Both the position numbers and the translations under genes were made by a program. This document shows, piece by piece, positions 36,410 through 46,530 of a stretch of 64,000 bases of DNA; position 1 is the first letter of the stretch, and each line of letters opens with the position of its first letter. This stretch comes from Planctomycetota bacterium (GTDB taxonomy: Bacteria > Planctomycetota > UBA1135 > GCA-002748355), in contig JALUUL010000037.1 of the NCBI GenBank assembly GCA_027021385.1, positions 62,001-126,000 on the forward strand, given 5' to 3'. The notes below the pieces were generated by a model. It did not search any database. It was given only the letters and a program-made list of their open reading frames with translations, and was not told the origin of the DNA.

Positions 36410-37635
36410 GGAAGCGGGCGGCGGGGGAACCCCTGGAGCAGCCGCCCGAACCAGGGGAGGGTCGAAAGCAGGAGGAGCGCAGAGGAGAGGCCGAGCCAGA
36501 AGGGACCGCGGGAGGGATCCAGGGCGAGAAGGATCCGGCCGAGCGCCGCCGAAAAGAAGAAGAGGCCGAAGAGGACCGTAAGGAGGCTCGGCTTCCCGAC
36601 GAGTTCGGAACGCGGCCCGTGGGCCAGCGTGACATGGAGGCCGATCGACAAGGCCGGCAGGGCGAAGCCCAGGAGGAAGACGAGGTGGAGCCCCGCCTGG
36701 AAACGGTCCCCGAGGGACGCAGCGAGGAAGTAGCCCACCGGGATCATCCAAGTTCCGAACCACAGGAAGCGGCGGTGGAGCCCTGGTTTCTCCGGAAGGC
36801 GGAACAGCTCCGCCGACCAGAGGAGAAGGAAGAGGGCGAGAGCCCCCCGGAGCCCGAAGGCGACGGACCGCAGGAGTTTTGGCTCCGCCTCGCTGCTTCC
36901 GAGCAGCAACCCGTGCTGGAGGAAGAACGAGGCGACAAGCAGGAGGATACAGGCGAGATGCAGCCCTCTCCGCCCCCAGGTGGCAGGGCTCATGTCGGGG
37001 ACCGGGGCACCGCGCATCAAGAGCGGGAGGACCATCCCCCCGAGTCCGAGCACGAGCCCGAAGAACATCCCCTCGAGAAGGAGACCCCGGCCGAGATGGA
37101 CCCAGGGATTCGCGACGAGGAGGCCCTCCGCCCCTTCCAGGAAGGAGGGGGCGAACCCCAGGATCGCGGCCCCGGCGAGCCCCGCCCCCAGGGAGGCCGG
37201 AATCCAGACGAAGCAGTCCGGAGCCCTCCTCCGCGCAAAGGGGGGCCGGAGTCGGCGCAGGCTAAATCCGAGGAGGCAAAGCGCCAGCGCACTCCAGACG
37301 GCCAGCCCCGCGTCCTGGAAGCCGAGCGCGGAAAGGACGGTCGCGAGGGGAGGCGCGGCCAGACCGAGGAGGACCAGGAAAGTCGCGGGCGGGGGGCTCG
37401 AGGTGCGCCGAGGCAGGGCCGTGAAGAGGAACCCGCAGGCGAAGGCGCTCAGGAAACCCTGGACCTGGGCGGAGGAATGGAACAGCGGCCGGTAGCGCGG
37501 GGTCCAGCCCAGAGCGAAGAGGAGCCAGTGCAGGATGCCGGCCCAGAGGAGGAGCCCCCCCAGGGGGAAGAAGAAGAGATAGGGCTCCCTCCGCAGGAGA
37601 GGCAGGTCTCCGTACTCCTCCTTCCAGTCCGCCAT
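36388..37635 (-). CDS. nnrS: NnrS family membrane protein
   Basis: A 415-residue membrane protein with about twelve helices. The segment FHSSAQVQGFLSAFACGFLFTALPR is the mark of NnrS, a haem- and copper-containing protein linked in other bacteria to nitric-oxide stress and denitrification. Start at 37635 follows GAGGAG by 8-9 bases. Its 3' end overlaps that of the class V aminotransferase by 22 bases on the opposite strand. No nitrite or NO reductase genes lie in the window, so a stress-defence role is more likely than denitrification. Confidence 0.82.
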   Translation of the reverse strand: MADWKEEYGDLPLLRREPYLFFFPLGGLLLWAGILHWLLFALGWTPRYRPLFHSSAQVQGFLSAFACGFLFTALPRRTSSPPPATFLVLLGLAAPPLATVLSALGFQDAGLAVWSALALCLLGFSLRRLRPPFARRRAPDCFVWIPASLGAGLAGAAILGFAPSFLEGAEGLLVANPWVHLGRGLLLEGMFFGLVLGLGGMVLPLLMRGAPVPDMSPATWGRRGLHLACILLLVASFFLQHGLLLGSSEAEPKLLRSVAFGLRGALALFLLLWSAELFRLPEKPGLHRRFLWFGTWMIPVGYFLAASLGDRFQAGLHLVFLLGFALPALSIGLHVTLAHGPRSELVGKPSLLTVLFGLFFFSAALGRILLALDPSRGPFWLGLSSALLLLSTLPWFGRLLQGFPRRPLPQGRGKN

Positions 37636-37853
37636 CGTCCGCTCTCCTCTCCCGTTCCTCTCTCCGGACGGAAACGAGGATTCCCCGCTCTCCCCTTCCG
37701 CGCAACCGTGATCTCCCCCGAGCGGCCGTGGTTCCGGGAAACCGCTCTCCCGGAACCCCGCCCTACCCCCTCCCCGCGTCGGCGGGCGAGGGCTAGCATC
37801 CCCCTTTCCCGACCACGGGTCCTCGAGGACCCGGACTCCACGGAGAGCGCGAC

Positions 37854-38732
37854 ATGCCTGAAGCCGACGACAAGCAAGCAAAGAGTTTCCACACAGACCG
37901 CCCCCAGGAGACCCCGGGTTTCTTTCTCAAGGGCTGCGGCGCCCTCGACTGGGGCATGCAGAACCGGCTTTCGCGGATCTTCGATCCGGACTCCGGCCGG
38001 ACCGTCATGCTCGCCGTCGACCATGGCTACTTCCAGGGGCCGACGACCGGCTTGGAGAGGATCGATCTCGACATCGTGCCCCTTCTCGGATGGGCTGACA
38101 CCCTGATGTGCACCCGGGGGATCCTGCGCAGCGTGATCCCCCCGACCTTCGCCAAGGGGGTCGTCCTCAGGGCAAGCGGCGGTCCGAGCATCCTGAAGGA
38201 ACTCTCCGACGAGCATCTCGCGATGTCGATCGAGGAGGCCGTGCGCCTCGACGCCGCGGCCCTCGCGGTGCAGGTCTTCATCGGGGGCGAGCACGAGAGC
38301 CGTTCGATCCGGAACATGACGAGGCTCGTCGACGCGGGGAACCGGCACGGTATTCCTACCCTCGCGGTCACGGCGGTCGGGAGGGAACTGACCCGAGACG
38401 CGAAATACATGCGTCTCGCCGTCCGCATCTGTGCCGAACTGGGCGCGACCTACGTCAAGACCTACTTCGTGCCCGAGGACTTCGAGACGGTCACCGCCTC
38501 CTGCCCCGTCCCGATCGTCATCGCCGGAGGCAAGAAGCAGCCCGAACTCGACGCCCTCCGGATGGCCTCCCTCGCGATCCGGCAAGGCGCATCCGGTGTC
38601 GACATGGGCCGCAACATCTTCCAGTCCGAGCATCCGGCCGCGATGATCCGGGCCGTGCGCGCGGTCGTCCACGAGAACGCGAGCCCCGAGGAGGCCTACG
38701 ACCTCTACCGGGACCTCCGGGAGGAATCCTGA
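37854..38732 (+). CDS. lsrF: LsrF/class I aldolase family protein
   Basis: A 292-residue TIM-barrel aldolase or thiolase closely like LsrF, which in enteric bacteria cleaves the phosphorylated AI-2 product 3-hydroxy-5-phosphonooxypentane-2,4-dione. Matching stretches are [32 protein letters not shown] and [14 protein letters not shown]. The Schiff-base lysine is probably K202 in ATYVKTYF. No other lsr genes are nearby, so the true substrate may be a different phosphorylated ketone. GGAGA lies 8 bases before the ATG. Confidence 0.83.
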   Translation: MPEADDKQAKSFHTDRPQETPGFFLKGCGALDWGMQNRLSRIFDPDSGRTVMLAVDHGYFQGPTTGLERIDLDIVPLLGWADTLMCTRGILRSVIPPTFAKGVVLRASGGPSILKELSDEHLAMSIEEAVRLDAAALAVQVFIGGEHESRSIRNMTRLVDAGNRHGIPTLAVTAVGRELTRDAKYMRLAVRICAELGATYVKTYFVPEDFETVTASCPVPIVIAGGKKQPELDALRMASLAIRQGASGVDMGRNIFQSEHPAAMIRAVRAVVHENASPEEAYDLYRDLREES

Positions 38733-38807
38733 CCGGACCTCGGGACCTGACCCGCCCCCCCGACGGCCGGTCCGAAATCCCCTCCCCACCTCGGGGAGAG
38801 AAAGGTC

Positions 38808-41456
38808 TCAGCGGCCGACTCGGAAGCGCATGCCCTCACTCAACGCGAAGGCGCGGAAGAAGCCCCCGCCGTTGTCGATGACGACCCACTGGCCATGGAA
38901 GACCGCGCCCAGGATCTTCGGATCGACGGGGATCGGCAGCGGACTCGAGGCATCCCCGAAGCCATCCGTCAGGAGGCCGGCGACGTAGAACGGCGTGCCG
39001 ACCTGGATCTTGCAGGGGAGGGTGTTCGGGGTCCCCCGCGTGGAGAGGAAGAGCCCCGCGATCGAAAGTGGGCGTCCGTTCCGGAGTCCGATCCGGAAAC
39101 CGGAGGCTCCGAGTTCGGGACGGGAGGGCAGACCGCCTGCGAAGATCGCGGGCACCCTGCCGCCGCTCCCCGCGCAGCCCGCGCCGTATTCCCGGGCCAG
39201 CGGAAGAGGATCCCCGAGCAGGACCTGGACGGCGGCGGCGCCCTGGTTCAGGACGACCAGGTCGGGAAGGGCGTCGCCGTCCAGCCTCGCCCAGGCGAAG
39301 GCCCGGGGGCCGAGCCCCGCCGGGACCGCGAGGACGTCCTCGAAGGCTCCCCTGCGGAAGTTCCGCAACCTCGTGACCTTCCGTTCGGTCGCGTGGAGCA
39401 CGACGACGTCGCGCGCGGCGCGGCCGAAGCCCGTATCGTCCTGGAGTTCCTCGATCGAGACCGCGACCGCGTCGGCGTCGACGCGGAAGGGGGAGTTCGC
39501 GACCTGGGCGAATCCGCCGCCGCTCCGGCCGAGATAGACGTGGAGGCCCCCCGGGGCCCCCGAGGTCACGGCGACGAGATCCACGCGTCCGTCGAGGTCC
39601 AGGTCCCCGGCCGCAAGACCGCTTCCCGACTTGCCGATCGCGTAGCCGGTCGGCCCGGTGAAGGTCCCCGCGGTTGTTCCGGGTTTCCAGATCTGGATCC
39701 GATCCGAGGTTCCCCGGTTCGTCGAAACGTCCAGCCCGCAGAGTTCGAGCTTCCCGTCCTTGTCGAGGTCCACGAGAAGGACCTCGCGGATCTCGCGCAG
39801 CACGCCGGGGACGGCGGCCCCCGCGCTCAGGACTCCGGCCTTGTTCGTCAAGACGACGATGCCTCCGTCCTTGAAGACCCGGTCCCCCTGGTAACCGACG
39901 GCAAGGTCGTCCTGGAAGACCCCGTCGATCTGCCCCGAGGCGAGGGAGGTCGGGACGGCGTCGTTCTTCGTCCCGTCGAGGTCGAAGGGCGCCCCCGCGG
40001 TGAAGCCCCCCTTTCCGTCGTTCTTGAGAACCCGGACCGTTCCGTCCCGGCAGGCGACGGCGAGGTCGAGGCCCTTGGCGCCGCTGAACTCCCCGGTCGC
40101 GAGGACGAGGGGGCCGCCCGGGACCGTGACGCTCTTGGCCGGAATCGACGTGAAGTCGGTCCCGCCCGATCCGAAGCGGACCGTCACTCGATTCGCCCCG
40201 TTCATCGCGATCGCGAGGTCGAGCTTACCGTCCCCGTTGAAGTCGCCGGTCGCCATGTCGGCGGGTCCGGTTCCGGTTCCGAGGGAGACGGGGACCGGCA
40301 CGGCGAGCCCGGGGAATTTCTTGGATGGGGAAAGGTCCTGGATCGCGGGGTTTCCGACGGCGATGAACTTCGAGGGCCAGCCGCTGTTCGTCCGGAAATC
40401 GCTGAAGGCGTTCCCGCTCATCGGGAAACTTCCCGCCGAACTCACGTAGACGCTCGTCTGCGCGCCGATCACGTTCCCGGCGGCCGAACCCCCGTTCGTC
40501 CAGACGTTGAGCCCCCACCCGCATCCGCCGATCCGATTGGAATCGAATTTCGTCGTCCCCCCTCGGGGGGTGTAGAGATAGAAGCCGGTCTTGCAGTCCA
40601 GGATCCGGTTGTGCGTGATCAGGTTCAGGCCCGATGAGGCGGTCTGGTAGACGAGGACGCCGACCGCGTTCCAGGAGGAAGGGGTGTACCAGATGTCCCG
40701 GATGAGATTGTCCTGGACGACGAAGCCCCCTCCCCCCGTTCCGAGCTGGATTCCGTTCTGCGCGGCCTTGCCCGACCCGAGGGGGCCCGCCCCCTCGACC
40801 ACGCAATGCCGGACCGTCCCCTTCAAACCGTCGCCGCCGAGGACGACGCCGACCTTGTTCCAGTCGTGGATCCAGCAGGACTCGAGGAGGATCGTCGAGG
40901 GGTTGGCGGCGTTCTTCCCGACCGCGATGAATCCGACGCGGGTCTGGGCCCCGTTCGGAGGATTCGCGCCGGCATTGCGCAACTCGCAGCGGACGAGACT
41001 GCCGGAGGCCCCGTCACTGTAGAGAGCGCAGGTCAGGTAGGCAACGCCCGCCCCGAGGCGCATCGCGTCCAGGGTCAGGTCTCGGAGATCCACCCTCGTT
41101 CCGACTCCGTGCACGAGGATCGGACCGGACCAGGTCCTCGTCCCTCCCCGGTAGGGAACGGTCCTGCGGAAGGAGGCGTTCGCCTGGAGGACCGTTCTTC
41201 CGAGACCGCTCCCGAGGATCGTCAGCTTCTTCCCGGCCTTGACCTCGATGCCCTCGAGGAAGCCGGCGGTTCCGAACACGCCCGGGCCGACATGGATCCT
41301 CGCCCCGGAAGGAGAGGCCGAGGCGGCATGGGTCACCGTGCGCCAGGGACTCGCTGCGGTCCCCGGATTCGTGTCCTTCCCCTGGAGGGAGACATAACGA
41401 TCTTGGGCGCAGAGGGGCAGACAGAACACGAACAAGGCGGGGATCGCGAACTTCAT
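38808..41456 (-). CDS. Secreted parallel beta-helix plus FG-GAP propeller protein
   Basis: An 882-residue exported protein (signal peptide ending LPLCAQ). Residues about 20-360 form a right-handed parallel beta-helix like Pel/PbH1 proteins, with stacked turns such as DRYVSLQGKDTNPGTAASPW at the start. Residues about 395-755 contain FG-GAP/VCBS repeats with calcium loops (DFNGDGKLDLAIA, DLDKDGKLEL, DLDLDGRVDLVAV). The last 125 residues are the recurrent planctomycete module (YGAGCAGSGGRVPAIF). It likely binds polysaccharide or the cell surface; no catalytic motif was found. Confidence 0.8.
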   Translation of the reverse strand: MKFAIPALFVFCLPLCAQDRYVSLQGKDTNPGTAASPWRTVTHAASASPSGARIHVGPGVFGTAGFLEGIEVKAGKKLTILGSGLGRTVLQANASFRRTVPYRGGTRTWSGPILVHGVGTRVDLRDLTLDAMRLGAGVAYLTCALYSDGASGSLVRCELRNAGANPPNGAQTRVGFIAVGKNAANPSTILLESCWIHDWNKVGVVLGGDGLKGTVRHCVVEGAGPLGSGKAAQNGIQLGTGGGGFVVQDNLIRDIWYTPSSWNAVGVLVYQTASSGLNLITHNRILDCKTGFYLYTPRGGTTKFDSNRIGGCGWGLNVWTNGGSAAGNVIGAQTSVYVSSAGSFPMSGNAFSDFRTNSGWPSKFIAVGNPAIQDLSPSKKFPGLAVPVPVSLGTGTGPADMATGDFNGDGKLDLAIAMNGANRVTVRFGSGGTDFTSIPAKSVTVPGGPLVLATGEFSGAKGLDLAVACRDGTVRVLKNDGKGGFTAGAPFDLDGTKNDAVPTSLASGQIDGVFQDDLAVGYQGDRVFKDGGIVVLTNKAGVLSAGAAVPGVLREIREVLLVDLDKDGKLELCGLDVSTNRGTSDRIQIWKPGTTAGTFTGPTGYAIGKSGSGLAAGDLDLDGRVDLVAVTSGAPGGLHVYLGRSGGGFAQVANSPFRVDADAVAVSIEELQDDTGFGRAARDVVVLHATERKVTRLRNFRRGAFEDVLAVPAGLGPRAFAWARLDGDALPDLVVLNQGAAAVQVLLGDPLPLAREYGAGCAGSGGRVPAIFAGGLPSRPELGASGFRIGLRNGRPLSIAGLFLSTRGTPNTLPCKIQVGTPFYVAGLLTDGFGDASSPLPIPVDPKILGAVFHGQWVVIDNGGGFFRAFALSEGMRFRVGR

Positions 41457-41553
41457 GGCAGGCTCCCTTCAGGAGTATCGGGTCGAGAGCCGCAGATCCT
41501 AGCGCGATCCCCTCCTTCTGTCCGTGCCCCCGGGGAATCCCCTTTGCGGCCGT

Positions 41554-43236
41554 CTACATCACGGCCTCGATCCCGAGGTCTCCGAAGCCCTTTTCTGCGA
41601 AGTTCTTGCGGAACATATCCCGCAGCTTGACCGCCTGCGTGTCGTAGGCCTCCTTGTCCTCCCAGGTGTTCCTCGGGTTCAGGATCTCGGACGGGATCCC
41701 GGGGCAGGAAACCGGCATGCGAAGCCCGAAGACCGGATGCTCGACGTATTCGACCCCGTCCAGGGTCCCGTCGAGGGCGGCGTTCAGCAGGGCGCGCGTA
41801 TGGCGGATCGAGATCCGTTCCCCGACTCCATAGGGCCCTCCGCCCCACCCCGTGTTCAGGAGGATGCAGCGCGTCTCATGCTCGGCCATCTTCGCCGCGA
41901 GCAGCTTGGCGTAGACGGAGGGATGCCTCGCCATGAAGGGCGCTCCGAAGCAGGCGCTGAAGGCGGCGACAGGCTCGGTGATGCCGACCTCGGTCCCCGC
42001 GAGCTTGGATGTGAATCCGGAGACGAAGTGGTACATGACCTCGCGGGGCGTCAGCATCGCGACCGGCGGCAGCACGCCGAAGGCATCCGCCGTCAAGAGG
42101 ACGATCGTCTTCGGATGGGGACCCTTCGCTCCCTCCATGACGTTCGGGTTGCAATCGAGGGGATACGAGAAACGCGTGTTCTCGGTTATCGAACGATCTG
42201 TGAGATCCAGCTCCTGGGGATCGGTCTCCTCCAGGGCTTTTCCGGGAAGGGGGGGGACGTTCTCGATGATCGTGCCCTTCATCGAGAGAGCGGCGGCGAT
42301 GACGGGCTCCGCTTCCTTGTTCAGGTCGATGAGCTTCGCATAGCAACCGTCCTCGAGGTTCGAGATTCCACTCGAGGTCCAGGCATGCTCGTCGTCCCCG
42401 ATCAGCCTCCGGTCGGGGTCCGCGGACAGCGTGGTCTTGCCCGTCCCGGAAAGACCGAAGAGGATCGTGCAGTCCCCCGACGATCCGACGTTCGCCGAGC
42501 AATGCATGCTCAGATGGCCCATGCCCGGAATCAGGTGGTTCATGACCGTGAACAGGGATTTCTTGTTCACTCCGCAATAGTCCGCGCGGCCCACGATCAG
42601 CACGAGCTTCCCCTCGAGATCGAGAATGACCGCCCGGGCCGATTTGCTTCCGTCACGCTCCGGAACGCAATGGAAGGAAGGAACGTTGAGGATCGTCCAG
42701 CGCTTCCCGTCCTCGTTCTCGACCCCTTCCACATTCTTGGGGAACATGTTGTGCACGAACATCGCGTGGGTCGCGTATTCCCCGACGAAACGGACGGGGA
42801 CGGCGTATTCGGGATCCGCACCGCAGTAGACGTCCTGGACGTAGAGTCTCGCCTTCTTCGCGTTCAGGTGGGCGATGACACGATCCCGCAGGCCCTCGTA
42901 CGAGGCCGGGTCGTACTTCTGGAAGTCTTTCTTCCACCAGACCTCGTCCGCGATCCCCGGCCAGGCGACGGCGAAGGTATCCTGGACCGGCCGGCCCGTG
43001 CAGCTCGGATCGGTGTAGAAGATCAGGGGGCCATCCTTGCCGAGCTTCGTCGCGTGCGCCTTCGGCTCGTCGTCGGGCCCCCCGGGCCGGACCCGGCCCC
43101 GGTCGTTCGCCAAGGCCTCGTCGAAGAGCCTGTCCTTCGAGAGGCCGTACAGGTATTCGACCGATTCCAGGCCGAAAGCCGTTCTCAGTTGTTCTTGGAA
43201 GGAAGTCATCGAACTGAACCCCGTCGTCGTAGTCAT
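41554..43236 (-). CDS. pckA: Phosphoenolpyruvate carboxykinase (ATP)
   Basis: A 560-residue cytoplasmic enzyme that turns oxaloacetate and ATP into phosphoenolpyruvate, CO2 and ADP, the first committed step of gluconeogenesis. The P-loop GLSGTGKT is at 261-268, followed by IGDDEHAW (kinase-2 aspartates D281, D282). The P-loop type and length (usual 520-540) mark the ATP form, not the GTP form. The N-terminus is about 20 residues longer than usual. The ATG at 43236 follows GGAGAGGG; an upstream in-frame stretch looks non-coding. It is monocistronic, divergent from a membrane protein gene. Confidence 0.95.
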   Translation of the reverse strand: MTTTTGFSSMTSFQEQLRTAFGLESVEYLYGLSKDRLFDEALANDRGRVRPGGPDDEPKAHATKLGKDGPLIFYTDPSCTGRPVQDTFAVAWPGIADEVWWKKDFQKYDPASYEGLRDRVIAHLNAKKARLYVQDVYCGADPEYAVPVRFVGEYATHAMFVHNMFPKNVEGVENEDGKRWTILNVPSFHCVPERDGSKSARAVILDLEGKLVLIVGRADYCGVNKKSLFTVMNHLIPGMGHLSMHCSANVGSSGDCTILFGLSGTGKTTLSADPDRRLIGDDEHAWTSSGISNLEDGCYAKLIDLNKEAEPVIAAALSMKGTIIENVPPLPGKALEETDPQELDLTDRSITENTRFSYPLDCNPNVMEGAKGPHPKTIVLLTADAFGVLPPVAMLTPREVMYHFVSGFTSKLAGTEVGITEPVAAFSACFGAPFMARHPSVYAKLLAAKMAEHETRCILLNTGWGGGPYGVGERISIRHTRALLNAALDGTLDGVEYVEHPVFGLRMPVSCPGIPSEILNPRNTWEDKEAYDTQAVKLRDMFRKNFAEKGFGDLGIEAVM

Positions 43237-43661
43237 GGTCACCCTCTCCCCGGCCCGTCCAAGGCCTGCGAAACCGGTTTTGGAACCGCGGAACACAAAA
43301 GATTCCGCGCGGCCTCCCTCCTTCCCGCGCCCCGAGAGGGGAGGACGGAGAAGCGATCGACCGGCCTGGTCTCCCGGCTGAAGGGAAGGATTCAAGAGGA
43401 AGGGGGAGGGGAGCGCAACCAAAGGAAACGGAGATCGGAGGTCGGAAGCCGGAGGCGGGGAGATCGAAGGGAACCCGCGGGTCCTCATCCCCTCCTCGAA
43501 GCTCCCGCTTCCAGAAGGTCGTAGCCGCCGGGTCTTCCCGGGGGATCGGCAGAATGTTCCGTTGCAGGTTTCTTACCTGCGGACGGGTGGGGACTTCGCA
43601 GGAACGCCTTCCCCTCCGTATGCATGTTTTTTGGGCGCTCCGCCTGCGACAAGGAACCGCA
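43237..43661. other. Divergent intergenic region, pckA to membrane protein
   Basis: A 425-base gap between divergent genes, very purine-rich on the plus strand near 43381-43480 (AAGGGAAGGATTCAAGAGG-like). It should hold the promoters of both genes, but I see no confident -35/-10 pair, repeat or RNA. Confidence 0.5.
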
Positions 43662-45521
43662 ATGAACTGGAAACGCCCCCTCGCCCTCCTCCTGGCCCTC
43701 GCCCTCGCCGCCGGCCACTTCCTCTGGCTGCGCTCCGACTGTCCTCCCGCCTGGACCAGCCCGGACGCCAACGGGTACTTCGCCCAAGGGGCTTTGATCG
43801 CAACAAGGGGAACCGACCACATCGAACCTGAGAGTCCGCTGATCCACCTCGGCATCCATTGGCTCGAAGCGCCGAACGGGGATTTCTACAGTCGATATCC
43901 CCCGGGAGTCGGCGTCCTGACCGCGATCCCCTACCGCCTCTTCGGTCCTCACACGGCCGTCTACTTGCCCCCCCTCCTCGCGAGCCTTTCGGTCCTCCTT
44001 CTCTTTCTCCTCGCGCGCGGGATCGTCGGGGATACCGCCGCCCTCGGCGCATCCGTCCTCCTCGCGATCCAACCCGACCTGAATTACCACGCCCTCAACT
44101 GGGGAGCGCACACCCACGTCGAGTTCTTCCTCCTCCTCGGCCTCCTCCTCCTCGTCTCCTGGAGTCGGAACCCCTCGAAGGGAAAAGCCTTCGCCGCGGG
44201 CCTCGTTCTCGGTGTACTGCCCTCCCTTCGCTACGCCGAGGCCGTGGCGGGCCTCGGCGTCGGGCTCTTCCTCTGTCTCGAGGCTTGGAGACGGAGAGGA
44301 CGGGTCCCGGACATCTTCCTCGCCCTCGCCGGGGCCTTGATCCCCGTCGGTCTCCTGATGTGGCGGAACGCCGGGGCCTTCGGCTCCCCCTTCGACACCG
44401 GTTACGCCCTGACCGGCGAACAGCAATACGGCTCGGGTTTCCGCCTCGAGTTCCTCGAGAGCAAGTGGACCCCGTACCTCGAGGCCTTGATGGGTCCCGG
44501 AGTCGGTCTCGTCTTCGCGTTCGGCCTCGGGGGGCTCGTCCTGATGGCGGCGCGGAAGCGGACCCGGAATCTGGCCATCCTCCTCCTCGGAACGATCCTC
44601 CCGATCTTCCTCGTCTACTCCGCCTACTACTTCGGCGGAGGGGGGAACAATCTCTTCAGCGGACTCCGCTTCCTTCTTCCGACCGTCCCGCTCTGGTTCC
44701 TCGCGGGGTTCTTCTTCCTCCGCGAGATCGCCGTGACGCGGAGCCTGCGCGCCGCGGTCGCAGTCCTCCTCCTCCTGCAGGCCGCGATCTGGGTCCCCTC
44801 CACCCTTCGCCGGAACCGCGAGGCGGGCAAGGGCATCGAGCGGATCGCCGTCGCCCGGGACTTCCTGAAGGACCGCGTTCCGCCGGGGGCCGCCCTGGCC
44901 GCGGACCGCCGGCTCCAGGAGTCCCTGGCCTGGCATCCCGAGTGGACCCTCCTGGACGACAGCCTGCTCGCCTCGGTTGGAACGACCGGGCGCGGGCGCT
45001 TCGGGCGTTTCGGCAGGCCTCCCCGGCGGAGCCCACCCTCCCCACCGAGACCCGGAGCCGAGGTCCCGCCGGGGGCTCCGCCTCCTCCCGTCCCCCCCCG
45101 CGCCGGGGATCCCTACCCCCGTTTCCGCCGCGCCTCCCCGATGCAGCGGGAGAAGGGCGCTAAGCTCCGCGCCCGCTACAACGTCCCCGACGTCGAACTC
45201 AGGGCCGTGCGCATCGTCGAGGATCTCTACGACCTGGCCGACCGCAAGGAGGGGATCTACTGGCTGACCTCGAGACCCGAAGCGCTCGATCGAGTCGAGG
45301 ACTACCTGATCCCCGGCGATCGCTTCGTCGAGATCGGGAAGATCCGCCTGCCCCGGGATCTCGAGGCCGAGGCGCGCCGCAGGCGGCGCGGAATGTTCGG
45401 GCGGGGCTTCGGTAGGATGGGAGGGCGGGGCCTTGGAAACTTCTTCAGCATCCCGGCGGGCCAGAGATTGACACTCTTCAAACTCGTCCGCGCGGGCCTC
45501 GACGAGGAGAAGACGAAATAA
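43662..45521 (+). CDS. Multi-pass membrane protein, ArnT/GT39-like glycosyltransferase
   Basis: A 619-residue membrane protein with about eleven helices. The early motif SPDANGYFAQGALIATRG, then SRYPPGVGVLTAIPY, fits GT-C fold transferases (ArnT/PMT type) that use lipid-linked sugars. A proline/arginine-rich loop (about 430-480) and a C-terminal soluble part follow. The ATG at 43662 has AAGGA 7 bases upstream; an earlier ATG at 43620 gives a non-typical N-terminus. It ends 4 bases before the convergent esterase gene. Donor sugar and acceptor are unknown. Confidence 0.65.
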   Translation: MNWKRPLALLLALALAAGHFLWLRSDCPPAWTSPDANGYFAQGALIATRGTDHIEPESPLIHLGIHWLEAPNGDFYSRYPPGVGVLTAIPYRLFGPHTAVYLPPLLASLSVLLLFLLARGIVGDTAALGASVLLAIQPDLNYHALNWGAHTHVEFFLLLGLLLLVSWSRNPSKGKAFAAGLVLGVLPSLRYAEAVAGLGVGLFLCLEAWRRRGRVPDIFLALAGALIPVGLLMWRNAGAFGSPFDTGYALTGEQQYGSGFRLEFLESKWTPYLEALMGPGVGLVFAFGLGGLVLMAARKRTRNLAILLLGTILPIFLVYSAYYFGGGGNNLFSGLRFLLPTVPLWFLAGFFFLREIAVTRSLRAAVAVLLLLQAAIWVPSTLRRNREAGKGIERIAVARDFLKDRVPPGAALAADRRLQESLAWHPEWTLLDDSLLASVGTTGRGRFGRFGRPPRRSPPSPPRPGAEVPPGAPPPPVPPRAGDPYPRFRRASPMQREKGAKLRARYNVPDVELRAVRIVEDLYDLADRKEGIYWLTSRPEALDRVEDYLIPGDRFVEIGKIRLPRDLEAEARRRRRGMFGRGFGRMGGRGLGNFFSIPAGQRLTLFKLVRAGLDEEKTK

Positions 45522-45525
45522 GACC

Positions 45526-46530
45526 TCACCGTCTCGAAGGACGGCGGCTCCTCAGTCCCCTCCCGAGGTCGCCGTCCCGGCCCCGCAGGACCTCATCGAG
45601 GAAGCGGTCGATCCAGACCGTGACGGGATCCCCGGGGACTCCAATCCTGGAGTTGACGAGTCCGTGCGAATAGGGCTTCGCATGGATCGTCGTCGCAACC
45701 CCGCCGATCGCGCGGAGGGCCCGGGCGAAGGCCTCGGACATGTCCTTCGCATCCTTCCGCAATCCGGTGTGGAAGATCAGGAAGGGCGGATATCGACGGC
45801 CCTTCGCCAGGTGCCGGATCGGTGAGGCGTCGGCCTGGACCCGCTCGTCCCGCCCGAAGGGCCGCAGGTACAGGTTCCTCGCCCAGGCGGCCTTCTTGTA
45901 ATCGCGCAGGAGGACGGGGAGATCGAAGGCGGCCGTGTCGAGGACGATGACCCCCTTCAGGATCGAGAGGTCCTTCCCGTATTCTCCGAGTCTGCGGGCG
46001 TCGGTCGCGACGAGGGCCGCGAGATGGGCCCCGGCCGAATGGCCCATCACGAAGATCCGTTCCGGATCGCCGCCGTATTCCACGACATGGTCGTGGAGGA
46101 AGGCGAGGGCCGCCGCGACGTCCCGAACATGCTCCGGATGCCGGACCTCGGGCGTCAGCCGGTACCCGAGACTCGCGAAGCAGAACCCCCGCCCCGTGAA
46201 ATACCGGGCCTTGAGTCCGGAGACCGTCAGGGAACGTTTTCGTCCGAAGGCCCACGCCCCCCCATGGATCATCACGAGGACCGGAAGGAGACGGCCTCTT
46301 GCGGCCTCCGCCTCCGGTTCGCGACCGGTCTCCGCCGGAAGGTAGAGATCCAGGGTCCGCCGATCCCCGGGCTCGGTCCGACTCTGCCCGGCATAGGGTA
46401 GGTCCAGGACGCGCCGCATGGAGGGCCGCGCGGGGGCCTTCTCCCGCTTCCCCGTAACCTGCGGGTACGCGGGGGCGAGCGGAAGAAGCACGGAAAGAAG
46501 CAAGGAAAGGGCCTTCCGAGAGAGACTCAT
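45526..46530 (-). CDS. Exported alpha/beta-hydrolase esterase (BD-FAE/lipase type)
   Basis: A 334-residue esterase with a signal peptide (cleavage near AYPQ). HGGAW (89-93) gives the oxyanion hole, S165 in GHSAGAHL is the nucleophile, and the histidine in KPYSHGLVN near residue 295 completes the triad. This is the carboxylesterase/acetylxylan-esterase-like group; the substrate is unknown. Its start overlaps the stop of the upstream toroid gene by 4 bases (ATGA), so the two are translated together. Confidence 0.85.
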   Translation of the reverse strand: MSLSRKALSLLLSVLLPLAPAYPQVTGKREKAPARPSMRRVLDLPYAGQSRTEPGDRRTLDLYLPAETGREPEAEAARGRLLPVLVMIHGGAWAFGRKRSLTVSGLKARYFTGRGFCFASLGYRLTPEVRHPEHVRDVAAALAFLHDHVVEYGGDPERIFVMGHSAGAHLAALVATDARRLGEYGKDLSILKGVIVLDTAAFDLPVLLRDYKKAAWARNLYLRPFGRDERVQADASPIRHLAKGRRYPPFLIFHTGLRKDAKDMSEAFARALRAIGGVATTIHAKPYSHGLVNSRIGVPGDPVTVWIDRFLDEVLRGRDGDLGRGLRSRRPSRR

